DNA of 64,000 nt. Origin: Paracoccus beibuensis (GTDB lineage: Bacteria > Pseudomonadota > Alphaproteobacteria > Rhodobacterales > Rhodobacteraceae). The stretch's first letter is position 1. Every line of letters starts with the position of its first letter. Below are positions 1-8,115 of this stretch, in pieces. The DNA is taken from assembly GCF_026162625.1 (NCBI RefSeq), contig NZ_JAOTBD010000003.1, positions 124,001-188,000 on the forward strand, given 5' to 3'. Under the pieces are notes generated by a model. It saw only the letters and a program-made list of their open reading frames with translations, was not told where the DNA came from and made no database searches. The position numbers and the translations under genes are program-made.

Positions 1-137
1 CGTCGTCGGGCATGACGACGTCCTCGGGCATGGCCACGTCCTCGGGCGCCGCCCACCGGTCCGAGCCCAGCTGGGCCCGCCGCACCATCAGCCGTGCACG
101 CAGCCGCCTGCACGATACAGTTCATCAGGAGAGCAGC

Positions 138-626
138 ATGACCGACCACATGAAGGACCGGGCGCGCCAGATGCGCGACCGGTTGAGCGAAGGCACCGAG
201 GGCTTCAGCGAGGAAGCGCGCCGCCGCGTTCAGGACGCACGCCACCGCGCCATCCGCGCCCGCGACGCTGCCGGCCGCCGATTCAACGACAGCTCGCGGA
301 CCGTGTCCGAAGGCTATGAGGCCGAACCGCTGATCTTCGGCGCCGCAGCCTTCCTGGTCGGCGCGGGTCTGGCCACGCTGCTGCCCCGCACCCGCCGCGA
401 GGAAGAGCTGTTCGGCAGCTACAGCGAGCACCTGTTCGAAGAGGCCGAGGCCATCTACGAGGAGGAGAAGACCAAGATCCAGCGCGCCGTGAATGCGGGC
501 ATGGAAGAGGCGAAGTCTTCGGTCTCGGACGTGAAGAACGCGGCGGCCGAGGAGATGTCCTCGAACAACCGCAATGACGGCGACAAGGCGACGTCGCAAA
601 GCACCAACCGCAGCACCAGCGTCTGA
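138..626 (+). CDS. Small membrane-anchored stress-type protein, function unknown
   Basis: This 162-residue protein has a very charged, helix-prone N-terminus (residues 1-65), one short hydrophobic segment at about residues 70-86 (around FGAAAFLVGAGLA) and a second acidic, helical C-terminal part ending in a Ser/Thr/Asn-rich tail. I chose the ATG at 138 because AGGAGA lies just upstream; an in-frame ATG at 12 would add a low-complexity Thr/Ser/Gly stretch. The layout resembles small inner-membrane proteins that accompany general stress genes in alphaproteobacteria, but I do not recognise a named family. A strong hairpin follows the stop codon, so it is probably the last gene of its transcript. 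Confidence 0.75.
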   Translation: MTDHMKDRARQMRDRLSEGTEGFSEEARRRVQDARHRAIRARDAAGRRFNDSSRTVSEGYEAEPLIFGAAAFLVGAGLATLLPRTRREEELFGSYSEHLFEEAEAIYEEEKTKIQRAVNAGMEEAKSSVSDVKNAAAEEMSSNNRNDGDKATSQSTNRSTSV

Positions 627-647
627 AACGCGCGAATTCTGCACCTG

Positions 648-680
648 AAAGGCCCCGCAATGCGCGGGGCCTTTCTCTGT
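648..680 (+). terminator. Intrinsic terminator
   Basis: An 11-bp perfect stem (AAAGGCCCCGC / GCGGGGCCTTT) with a 5-nt loop lies 22 bases after the stop codon at 626. A short T-rich tail follows. Confidence 0.85.
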
Positions 681-1223
681 CAGCAGTCAGGAGGAGGCGA
701 CGTGTAGCCTGCGCCCAAGATGCTCTTGCGCGTCGATACCATCTCCAGAAGCCAGTGCCGAGGCATCGACCGCATCCGCTTTCTGCAGGTGCCATTGAAG
801 CCCCGTCGGATAAGACGAGAACTTGCTGGACATCGGGCAGGTTGAGCAAGCACTGTCGCCTGTCGCCTGTCGCCTGTCGCCTGTCGCCTGTCGCCTGTCG
901 CCTGTCGCCGTTCTCGGGGCGACTTCCGCGACGTCCTCCCTCGTGCGTCAAATGTTGTGTGTTCGTCGCTGCGGCGCAGTTCTTCGTTGGCACCATCGCC
1001 CTCGGGCCTGGAGTCCTTCCCGGCGGGTGTTCAGCGAATCGGATGCCCTTCATCCGCCTGATGCGTCGCCGATCGTGACCGACCAGATCGCCCGGCGTCG
1101 TCCTCATCCGCAGCAAGGCTCCCGAAGCCGCCGGATCACGTGCGTCGTCCGAAGCCGAACAACCGCGCGCTCTGCCTAGAAGGCACGCGGCTGCACCAGC
1201 GATAGCCACCGCTGACCTGCACC
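681..1223. other. Non-coding gap with heptamer repeats
   Basis: This is about 540 bases between the terminator of the upstream gene and the 3' end of the DUF2243 gene. Short open frames exist on both strands, but none has a ribosome-binding site or recognisable protein sequence. The only clear structure is the heptamer tandem array at 854-909. Confidence 0.6.
854..909. repeat. Eight perfect copies of TGTCGCC
   Basis: Eight uninterrupted, identical copies of the heptamer TGTCGCC are visible. The unit is not a multiple of three, so copy-number change would shift any reading frame across it. It is a candidate variable-number tandem repeat in intergenic DNA; no function is evident. Confidence 0.95.
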
Positions 1224-1991
1224 TCAGGCGCCAGCGTGACGGTTCGGTTTGGACCATGCAAAGCAGCCCGCCGGCAGGCCTGCTCCTCCGACCGCAAGCG
1301 CGCCCTGCGCGTAGAGCCCGAAGCCCGCACCCCATGGCAGGTCCACGATCGCGACGCGCGCGGCTGGCTCTGCCCAGAGGATCGTTGCGCCTGCGCCGGC
1401 CAGTTGGGCTATCATCTGCTCGGGCGAGACGCTGCGCGCGAAGACGACGACGGTCGACGGCAGTCCGGGCGGTGGTCGCAGGGCCCAGACTCCGGCGCCG
1501 ATACTGATCAGCGCCAGAAGGGCGACGAGCGTGCGGCCGCCGCCGGGACCCGACCGGGCGCGGCCCAGCAGATGCAGGCCCGCCATCAGTGGCAGGATGC
1601 CGAAGGCCGCCAGCCAGCCCAGGTCCCACAGAAGCGGATAGGCGCTGTCCAGCTTGATCCGGTGGATGCCCAGCAACCAGTGCGACAGAATTGCATCCAC
1701 CGCGTGCCAGGCGCCGAAGCCCACCAGCATCGCACCGCCCACGCGCAGCGGTGTCAGCCCGCTATCGCGCCGGGCGCGCCAAAGGCCGATCAGCCCCACA
1801 AGCGCGATCCCGTACATCGCGGCGTGGAACCAACCGTCCCACAGGACCTGCTGGCGGATGTCGTCGATGCCGGGGACCAGGCTCAGCAGGTGATGCCATT
1901 GAAGGATCTGGTGCAGCAGGATGCCGTCGAAGAACCCGCTGAGCGCGAAGCCAAGCGTCGCGGCGGCCCGGATCGTGCGGCGGTGCTGCAT
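1224..1991 (-). CDS. DUF2243 family integral membrane protein
   Basis: The 255-residue protein begins with the DUF2243 signature around residues 19-35 (SGFFDGILLHQILQWHH, rich in His and Asp within a membrane helix). Further hydrophobic segments lie near residues 58-72, 85-105, 125-145 and 155-170. The conserved His residues (HQILQWHH, WFHAAMYG, WHAVDAILSHW) are buried in or near membrane helices, which suggests metal or redox chemistry, but the family has no established activity. It begins 9 bases after the methyltransferase gene ends and is probably the last gene of the large minus-strand glycan operon. Confidence 0.85.
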   Translation of the reverse strand: MQHRRTIRAAATLGFALSGFFDGILLHQILQWHHLLSLVPGIDDIRQQVLWDGWFHAAMYGIALVGLIGLWRARRDSGLTPLRVGGAMLVGFGAWHAVDAILSHWLLGIHRIKLDSAYPLLWDLGWLAAFGILPLMAGLHLLGRARSGPGGGRTLVALLALISIGAGVWALRPPPGLPSTVVVFARSVSPEQMIAQLAGAGATILWAEPAARVAIVDLPWGAGFGLYAQGALAVGGAGLPAGCFAWSKPNRHAGA

Positions 1992-2000
1992 GGGCGCGTC

Positions 2001-2726
2001 CTATGGCAGGGGGTGGCCAGGATCGTCGCCGCAATGGCACAGATAAACCTCGGGTTCGGGCTGGTCGTCGATGACGAAGCCGGCGCTGCGCAGCATCGCC
2101 TCCATGCCCGCGCGGTTCGGGATGAACCAGTTCGTGGGATCGCCGGCATAGCGATGCTCGATGAAGTTCAGGCGCGGCCAGGCGTGATCGTTGAAGATGT
2201 CCCACTCCTGAAAGGGATAATCCTCTGCCACCTCTGGCAGGTTCATCGAGCCCCGCTGCATGCACTGGAACAGCATCATGTCGCCCGCGACATGCTTGTA
2301 GATCAGGTCCAGCGCCAGAAGCGGGTGGCGCAGGTGGTAGAGGACGCCCATGAAGATCACCAGGTCGAAACGGCGGCCCAGCTTGGCGACCTCGTAGACG
2401 TCCATCTGCCGCAGGTCGATGTCGACGCCCTTCGCCTCGGCGGCGAAACGGGCCTGCGCCAGATAGTGCGGGTCGGCGTCGATGGCCGTCACCTTGGCAC
2501 CGCGCTGCGCCATCTCGATGGCATAGAAGCCCGCGTTGCAACCGATGTCGAGGACCGTCTTGCCGCTCAGATCCTCGGGGATGACATGGCGGAACCCTTG
2601 CCACTTGAACCGCGGATAGTCGCCAAGGGGATGGTCGGGCGCGGTCTGCATGCCCTCGATCCGCAGGTTGTGAAACCATGGGCCGAGGTCGCGGATGCGT
2701 GCAGACAGGGTGTTGCGGGAACTCAT
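2001..2726 (-). CDS. TIGR04290-type SAM-dependent methyltransferase
   Basis: This 241-residue class I methyltransferase carries motif I at residues 50-60 (VLDIGCNAGFY) and the acidic motif II (AIDADPHY). It also has the MGVLYHLRHPLLALD segment typical of CmoB-like and TIGR04290 (Rta_06860) proteins. The start is the ATG at 2726, with GGAGG upstream and a 4-base ATGA overlap with the preceding decarboxylase-like gene. In other bacteria this family is found beside sugar-nucleotide and glycosyltransferase genes, as here. The substrate is unknown; a sugar, nucleotide sugar or polyprenyl glycan is an inference from context. Confidence 0.85.
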   Translation of the reverse strand: MSSRNTLSARIRDLGPWFHNLRIEGMQTAPDHPLGDYPRFKWQGFRHVIPEDLSGKTVLDIGCNAGFYAIEMAQRGAKVTAIDADPHYLAQARFAAEAKGVDIDLRQMDVYEVAKLGRRFDLVIFMGVLYHLRHPLLALDLIYKHVAGDMMLFQCMQRGSMNLPEVAEDYPFQEWDIFNDHAWPRLNFIEHRYAGDPTNWFIPNRAGMEAMLRSAGFVIDDQPEPEVYLCHCGDDPGHPLP

Positions 2727-3739
2727 GGACGCGCCTCCTCTGCCAGGGGTGCGGCGGTGACGGGCGGAACAGCGGCCAGATGCGCGGCGAACCACGGGAT
2801 CGTGCGGCGCAGCCCCTCGTGCAACGGGATGCGGGGCTGCCATCGCAGCAGCTGCCCCGCGCGGGTGATGTCGGGTCGGCGACGCCGGGGGTCGTCCGTC
2901 GGCAGGGGGCTGAAGACGGGACGCGCGGTGCCGGGGACCAGTTCGCGGATGATCCCGACCAGTTCGAGGATCGAGAATTCGCCGGGGTTGCCCAAATTCA
3001 CCGCGCCGTCGGGGGCGACGGGCACCTCCATCAGCGCGATCAGCCCCTCGACCAGGTCCGAGACATAGCAGAACGACCGCGTCTGCGTGCCGTCGCCATA
3101 GATCGTCATCGGCTGGTCCTGCAGCGCCTGGCAGATCAGGTTCGACACGATCCGCCCGTCGTCAGGACGCATCTGCGGGCCATAGGTGTTGAAGATCCGC
3201 GCGACCCGCGCGTCGACCCGTCCGGACCGGACATGGTCGAAACACATCGTCTCAGCCGCGCGCTTGCCCTCGTCATAGCAGGCTCGGGGGCCGGTGCAGT
3301 TGACGTTGCCCCAGTAGTCCTCGGACTGGGGATGTGCCTCGGGGTCGCCATAAACCTCGCTGGTCGAGGCCTGCAGGAACCGCGCCCCCTTGATATGCGC
3401 CAGTTCCAGCAGGTGGCCGGTGCCCAGCACGTTGGTCATCATCGTGTGCGTGGGATCGGCTTGGTATTGCGGGGGCGATGCCGCGCAGGCAAGGTTGTAA
3501 ACCTCGTCCACCGGGCCCGGCACCCCAAGCGGATCGGTCACGTCGGCCTCGATCAGGGTGAAGGCCGGGTGATTGGTCAGCGGCAGGACGTTCTCGCGTC
3601 GACCGGACAGGAAGCTGTCGACGCAGATCACCTTGTGGCCGCGATGAAGAAGCGTTTCGCACAGGTGCGATCCGATGAAGCCGGCACCGCCGGCGACCAG
3701 GGTGGTCGGCTGAAACGAGGTCATCTTCTGCATGCTCAT
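2723..3739 (-). CDS. UDP-glucuronate decarboxylase-like extended SDR
   Basis: This 338-residue NAD-dependent epimerase/dehydratase has an N-terminal Rossmann motif (GGAGFIGSHL). It also has the NLACAASPPQYQADP segment characteristic of UDP-glucuronate decarboxylases (UXS), the TSEVYGDP loop and the YDEGKR form of YxxxK. UXS enzymes convert UDP-glucuronate to UDP-xylose in the cytoplasm. The start at 3739 has AAAGGAG upstream. Its place in an operon with glycosyltransferases and a glycoside hydrolase of beta-xylosidase-like type fits a pentose-containing glycan. The exact substrate is inferred from sequence resemblance only. Confidence 0.85.
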   Translation of the reverse strand: MSMQKMTSFQPTTLVAGGAGFIGSHLCETLLHRGHKVICVDSFLSGRRENVLPLTNHPAFTLIEADVTDPLGVPGPVDEVYNLACAASPPQYQADPTHTMMTNVLGTGHLLELAHIKGARFLQASTSEVYGDPEAHPQSEDYWGNVNCTGPRACYDEGKRAAETMCFDHVRSGRVDARVARIFNTYGPQMRPDDGRIVSNLICQALQDQPMTIYGDGTQTRSFCYVSDLVEGLIALMEVPVAPDGAVNLGNPGEFSILELVGIIRELVPGTARPVFSPLPTDDPRRRRPDITRAGQLLRWQPRIPLHEGLRRTIPWFAAHLAAVPPVTAAPLAEEARP

Positions 3740-3747
3740 GGCTCCTT

Positions 3748-4824
3748 TCAGGCGGTGGCAGCGGTCTGGCGGTCCAGCGCGGCGATCAGGTCGCGCGCAC
3801 GGGCCCGGCCGGTATGGTCGGTCAGGATGATGTCGCGGGCCGTGCGCGCCATGGCGCCGGGGTCCGCCGCGCCCGTCAGCGCCGCCACCACGTCATCGGC
3901 GGTATCGGCCAGCACGACGGCGCGGCCGTCGGGCAGCAGGTCCGTCAGCCCCGGCCAGCGGTCCGAGATGATGGGCGTGCCGCAGGCCGCAGCCTCAAAC
4001 AGCCGGACCGAGGGCGACCAGCCCAGCCTGCGCATCGCGTCCCGGGTGATGTTCAGCGTGAACCGCTGCGCGTTGTAGAATTCGGCATGGCGCGCGGGGG
4101 GCAGGTGGTCGATCCGTTCGACATTCGCGGGCCAGTCGATGTCGGGCGGGAACATCGATCCGGCCACGACAAAGCGCATCTGCGGCAGGCGGCGGGCAGG
4201 CTCGATCAGCAGCGCCTCCAGCCCCGGCTGGCGGTCCGGGCTGTAGGTGCCCAGATAGCCAAGGTCCCACCGTTTCGACACATCCATCGGCTGATAGGCC
4301 GCTTCGTCGACAGAGCAATAGAGCGCCACCGGGTTCCGGGCACCGAACTGGTCGTGCAGCCGGTCGAGCACTCGCCCGCCCGAAAAGGAGAGGTAGCAGT
4401 CGAACCACGGCACCTGGCGGCGGGCCAGGTGCTGTTCCTCTCCGCGTTCGAGCATCCCCATCGTCACCGGCGTGTCGATGTCGTAGAAGCACAGCTGCTG
4501 CAGCGGCAAGCTGTGCAGCGCGTCGATCAGTTGCCGGCCGTCCGGGACATAGGATCCGACGATGACGGCCCCCGCCTTTTCCAGCCGGCCGCGATGACGG
4601 TCCAGCACGGCGCCGATGTCGTCATAGAATTCCAGCTCGCAGAAGTCGGGGTCGGGCAGGTCCTGGTTCTCCAGGTACCAGGGCTGGCGGCGTTCCAGAA
4701 ACAGCACGCGGCGGCCCTGGGCCTTCAGCCCGCGCAGCAGGGCGCGGAAGGTGGTGGCATGGCCGTTGCCCCAGGACGAGCTGAGCGACAGGCCGAAGAT
4801 GATGATCTCGTCTTGCGGGGTCAT
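3748..4824 (-). CDS. CgeB-like glycosyltransferase (copy 1 of 3)
   Basis: This 358-residue protein has the two-domain GT-B look of CgeB/spore-maturation type transferases. The N-terminal start motif is FGLSLSSSWGNGHATTFR, and the C-terminal donor-site region is LFEAAACGTPIISDRW near residues 274-290. Two further genes upstream in the operon share both motifs at the same positions. It overlaps the preceding transferase gene by ATGA. It probably moves a sugar from a nucleotide donor in the cytoplasm; donor and acceptor are not known. Confidence 0.8.
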   Translation of the reverse strand: MTPQDEIIIFGLSLSSSWGNGHATTFRALLRGLKAQGRRVLFLERRQPWYLENQDLPDPDFCELEFYDDIGAVLDRHRGRLEKAGAVIVGSYVPDGRQLIDALHSLPLQQLCFYDIDTPVTMGMLERGEEQHLARRQVPWFDCYLSFSGGRVLDRLHDQFGARNPVALYCSVDEAAYQPMDVSKRWDLGYLGTYSPDRQPGLEALLIEPARRLPQMRFVVAGSMFPPDIDWPANVERIDHLPPARHAEFYNAQRFTLNITRDAMRRLGWSPSVRLFEAAACGTPIISDRWPGLTDLLPDGRAVVLADTADDVVAALTGAADPGAMARTARDIILTDHTGRARARDLIAALDRQTAATA

Positions 4825-5918
4825 TGGGCCTCCTCGGTCAGGATTTCGGGGCGCATCCGGTGCAGCAGATCGCGCAGCTGGATGGCGCGGCGGTCATAGG
4901 TGTGCTCGGCCAGCACCCGCTTCAGCGCGGCCTGGCCGATCGCCTGGCTGCGTTCCGGCGTCAGGTCGGCCAGCGCATCGGCCACGTCCTGACCGTCGCG
5001 GGCCACGAGGACCTCCTTGTCGGGGGTGAGGAACAGCTCGATCCCTTCCCAGGCGTCGGTGATCAGGCAGCCGCCGGCACCTGCGGCCTCGAACACGCGG
5101 GTGGCGGGAGAAAAGCCGGTGGCGGCCATGCTGTCGCGCGCCACGTTCAGGACGGCGCGGGGCGTGGTGTTGAAGGCGTTGTGATCCGCCGTCCCGACAT
5201 GGCCGATGGCGTTCACGTTCCCGGGCAGATCGCCCTGGTTCCAGCCCGAGCCGCCCAAAAGGAACCGGCGCTGCGGCAGCATCGCGGCGGGGCGCAGGAA
5301 GAATTCGGCCACGCGGGCCTCGCGGTCCGGCAGGCGGTTCGCCAGGAACCCCAAGTCGGCCCGGAAACGGTCCTGCGGCGGGGCGGGGTGGTGCGTGTCC
5401 GGGTCCAGCGCGTTGTATATCGGCACGCAGTCGCGGGCGCCAAGGTCGCGATAGGCGCGCACCACCGGGTCGCCGCCGCCATAGGTCAGCACCACGTCCA
5501 GGTCCGGCAGCATCCGGCGCAGCGCATCGCCCGGGTCCTGCTGCATCGCCGCCAGCGTGGCCGGCGCATCGACATCCCAGAAGATGCGCAGCGCGCCGGG
5601 ACGGGCGGCGGCCATGACCTGCGTCAGGATTTCGTCGTCGGCATAGCCCACCCCGGACGCCTTGACGACGATGTCGGCATTCGCCGCCTGCGCCGCGGCG
5701 TCGCGCAGACCTTCGGGGGTGGCGGGCCAGACGTTGACGCGCACCCAGTCCGGCACCTCGATGTCGCGATGGGACTGGCGGTCATAGGCGTCGGGCTCGT
5801 GAAAGGTCACGTCAAAGCCGTGGCGGCTCATCGCCTTGACGATGCCCCGGTAATAGGTCGCCGCACCGTTCCAATAGCTGGAAAGCAGGCTGGAGCCATA
5901 GAATGCAACGCGGGTCAT
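4821..5918 (-). CDS. CgeB-like glycosyltransferase (copy 2 of 3)
   Basis: This 365-residue paralogue of the two neighbouring transferases has the N-terminal motif FYGSSLLSSYWNGAATYYRG and the C-terminal donor-site motif VFEAAGAGGCLITDAWEG. ATGA overlaps join it to the genes on both sides, so the three copies are very probably translated as a coupled set. Sequence divergence between the copies is high, so the duplication is old and the copies probably have different acceptors or linkages. Substrates are unknown. Confidence 0.8.
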   Translation of the reverse strand: MTRVAFYGSSLLSSYWNGAATYYRGIVKAMSRHGFDVTFHEPDAYDRQSHRDIEVPDWVRVNVWPATPEGLRDAAAQAANADIVVKASGVGYADDEILTQVMAAARPGALRIFWDVDAPATLAAMQQDPGDALRRMLPDLDVVLTYGGGDPVVRAYRDLGARDCVPIYNALDPDTHHPAPPQDRFRADLGFLANRLPDREARVAEFFLRPAAMLPQRRFLLGGSGWNQGDLPGNVNAIGHVGTADHNAFNTTPRAVLNVARDSMAATGFSPATRVFEAAGAGGCLITDAWEGIELFLTPDKEVLVARDGQDVADALADLTPERSQAIGQAALKRVLAEHTYDRRAIQLRDLLHRMRPEILTEEAQ

Positions 5919-7033
5919 GCCACGGCCTCCTGCGGTTGGGGGGCATCCAGGCTGTCCAGGATCGACAGCAACTGTTGGACGCGGTGGTCGCAGGTGTGGC
6001 GGTCCAGGATCGTCTGCAGGCCCTGGCGCGCCTGTTCATCGGCGGCGGCCGGGTCGTTCAGCAGTTCGCGCAGGTGGTGCCGCATCTCGATCCCGTCACG
6101 GGCAAAGCGCATGTCGCCGGGGCGGAACAGCCCCTCGGCATCGTTCCAAGGGGCGCTGATCAGCGGCAGTCCGCAGGCCAGCGCCTCGAATGGCCGAATG
6201 GTCGGGATGCCCGGCAAGGCGGTGACATACGGGCGGCGCGGGACATGCACGGTGACGCGGTGGCGCGCGAAGGCCTGCGGCACCAGCGCGTTGGGCAGCC
6301 AGCCGCGATAGTCGATCCCGGCCTGCGCCAGCCGGTCCAGCGCGTGATCGGGATACCGCACGCCGTGGACGGTGGTCGACAGGTGCAGGTCCTCGGCGGG
6401 GCCGATCAGGAACTGCTCAAGCTCGGCGCTGCGTTCGTTGTCGCCCCAGTTGCCGACCCAGATCAGGTCCGACTGCGGCAGGATCTGGGGGATGGGACGG
6501 AAGAGCGTCGTGTCGGCGGCCTCGTGCCAGGTGAACACCTGCCGCCCCCAGCCCGCGGCCAGATAGCGTTCGCGCAGCGCCTCGCCGAAGGCCAGCACGG
6601 CATCATAGCCGTTCAGGTCCATGCCGGCGATTTCCTCGTTCGCGCTGACGGCGCGGTGGTGCGTGTCGTGAAACAGCAGTTGATAGCGACCGCCCTGGCG
6701 CCTGTGCGCGCCGATGCGGGCGATCAGCGCCGGGTCGGTCCATTCGTGGACGACGACCACGTCGGCATCCTGCAGCGACGGGTCGTGATCGTGGTCCGGG
6801 CCATAGGTCTGCCAGTCGAGGTCGGGGAAGACGGCGGAGAACTCTGCCAGCGCGGCCTCACCCCGGTCGGCAAGCAGGTTCTGGCGGCTCCAGCCGTTTT
6901 CCGGTTCCAGCGCCAGCGTCTGGTGGCCGCGCGCGTTCAGGGCGCGCATCACGCCGCGCAGGAAATGGGCGTTGCCGTGGTTCCAGTCGGACACAAGAGA
7001 GTGGGTATAGAATAAAAAGCGCATTGGGTTCAT
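5915..7033 (-). CDS. CgeB-like glycosyltransferase (copy 3 of 3)
   Basis: This 372-residue protein has the N-terminal motif FYTHSLVSDWNHGNAHFLRG and the C-terminal motif PFEALACGLPLISAPWND, aligning with the two downstream copies. The start at 7033 (MNPMRF) gives an ATGA overlap with the preceding GT4 gene; the ATG at 7024 is the alternative. A tail-end TRP-like helical segment (residues 330-365) resembles that of the other copies. It is probably a cytoplasmic GT-B transferase of unknown specificity. Confidence 0.8.
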   Translation of the reverse strand: MNPMRFLFYTHSLVSDWNHGNAHFLRGVMRALNARGHQTLALEPENGWSRQNLLADRGEAALAEFSAVFPDLDWQTYGPDHDHDPSLQDADVVVVHEWTDPALIARIGAHRRQGGRYQLLFHDTHHRAVSANEEIAGMDLNGYDAVLAFGEALRERYLAAGWGRQVFTWHEAADTTLFRPIPQILPQSDLIWVGNWGDNERSAELEQFLIGPAEDLHLSTTVHGVRYPDHALDRLAQAGIDYRGWLPNALVPQAFARHRVTVHVPRRPYVTALPGIPTIRPFEALACGLPLISAPWNDAEGLFRPGDMRFARDGIEMRHHLRELLNDPAAADEQARQGLQTILDRHTCDHRVQQLLSILDSLDAPQPQEAVA

Positions 7034-8115
7034 CCTGTGGCAATGGCTGGGGCGGCGGCATCGGCCAGCCGGCAATAGAGGCGGCGCATCGCGTCCACCT
7101 GCGCGTCGGGCGTCAGCCAGTCGGCGCGGGCGCGGGCGGCGCGGCCCAGATCCGCCCGCCGTTGCGGATCGACTGTCAGCCGGTTCAGCGACGCGGACAG
7201 CGCAGGCGCATCGGTCGGCGGAAAGAAGACGGCGGCCCCGTCCCAGAGTTCGCGAAAGATCGGGATTTCGGCCAGCACCAGCGGCGTGGCCGCGCGCGCG
7301 GCCTCCAGCACGGCAAGGCCGAACGGTTCGTAAAGCGACGGTGCGCAGAATATTCCGGCCCGGCCGATGGCGGCCAGCGTCCTTGCATGCGGCATCGTAC
7401 CGGCTTGGTGCGCATGTGTCAGGGCGATGCTGGCACCGTTCGGGCCGTCCGTGGCGCCGATCATGGTCACCGGCCAGCGGGTCGACGCCGCCGCCACGTC
7501 CAGGGTCGCCCCGTTCTTGCCGTCGTCCCACCAGCGACCAGCGGCAACGACCAGATCCTGGCGCGGCCCCGCGACGGGTGCGGCGCGGCTGGAATTGTGG
7601 ACGACCGTCAGCCCCGGCAGTGGGCCATAGCAGCGTACCAGAGCATCGGCATGCGACCGGCTGGGGGCAACTACGATGTCGGCATGCGCAAGGCCGCGCG
7701 CCGTCATGTCCCGCTGCCAGGCCATGTCGGGCGGCACGTCGCTGCCCCTGACGGCTGCGAACCATGTGGCTAGGCAGGAATGCGACATGGCCAGCACCGG
7801 CAGGCCAGAGGTCAGCCCGACCGCCTGCGTGGGCAGGTTCAGGTGCAGCAGGTTCGGTTCATGTTTGGCCACCAGCCCGTCAAGCCACCGGGCGACGGGG
7901 GCCAGATCCTCGGGGTGGGCGGCCAGCCAGTCCAGCGGCGCCTCGCCCCATTCGACCGGGCCAATGTCCCGCGCCTGCGCCAGCTGCGCCGCGTCGGGGC
8001 GTGGCCCCAGCCCCGCCAGCACGACCCGCACGTCGCGGGCGTGCAGCCCGGCAGCCAAGTCCAGCGCGTGCTGCCAAACGCCGCCGACCGCATCGAGTGT
8101 CATCAGGACCTTCAT
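7030..8115 (-). CDS. Glycosyltransferase family 4-like protein
   Basis: This 361-residue GT-B protein starts with MKVLMTLDAVGGVWQHALDL and contains a GT4 C-terminal donor site (CAPSLYEPFGLAVLEAARA, residues 268-286) with the EPFGLAVLEA form of the E-x7-E motif. It is distinct from the three CgeB-like copies that follow. ATGA overlaps connect it to genes on both sides. It would add a nucleotide-activated sugar to a growing glycan or lipid carrier; the donor is unknown. Confidence 0.85.
   Translation of the reverse strand: MKVLMTLDAVGGVWQHALDLAAGLHARDVRVVLAGLGPRPDAAQLAQARDIGPVEWGEAPLDWLAAHPEDLAPVARWLDGLVAKHEPNLLHLNLPTQAVGLTSGLPVLAMSHSCLATWFAAVRGSDVPPDMAWQRDMTARGLAHADIVVAPSRSHADALVRCYGPLPGLTVVHNSSRAAPVAGPRQDLVVAAGRWWDDGKNGATLDVAAASTRWPVTMIGATDGPNGASIALTHAHQAGTMPHARTLAAIGRAGIFCAPSLYEPFGLAVLEAARAATPLVLAEIPIFRELWDGAAVFFPPTDAPALSASLNRLTVDPQRRADLGRAARARADWLTPDAQVDAMRRLYCRLADAAAPAIATG

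Noticed and set aside
2-88. Possible 5' end of a minus-strand gene running off the left edge
   Set aside because: The frame is open from an ATG at 88 to the window edge (29 codons), but there is no good ribosome-binding site and too little sequence to judge.
854-909. CRISPR array
   Set aside because: Repeats are 7 bases with no spacers and no cas genes are near.
283-1629. 448-residue minus-strand open frame with GDRRQAT repeats
   Set aside because: It runs antisense to the 138-626 gene and across the DUF2243 gene in another frame. Its repeats come from the heptamer array and it is Arg/Ala/Pro-rich without any domain.
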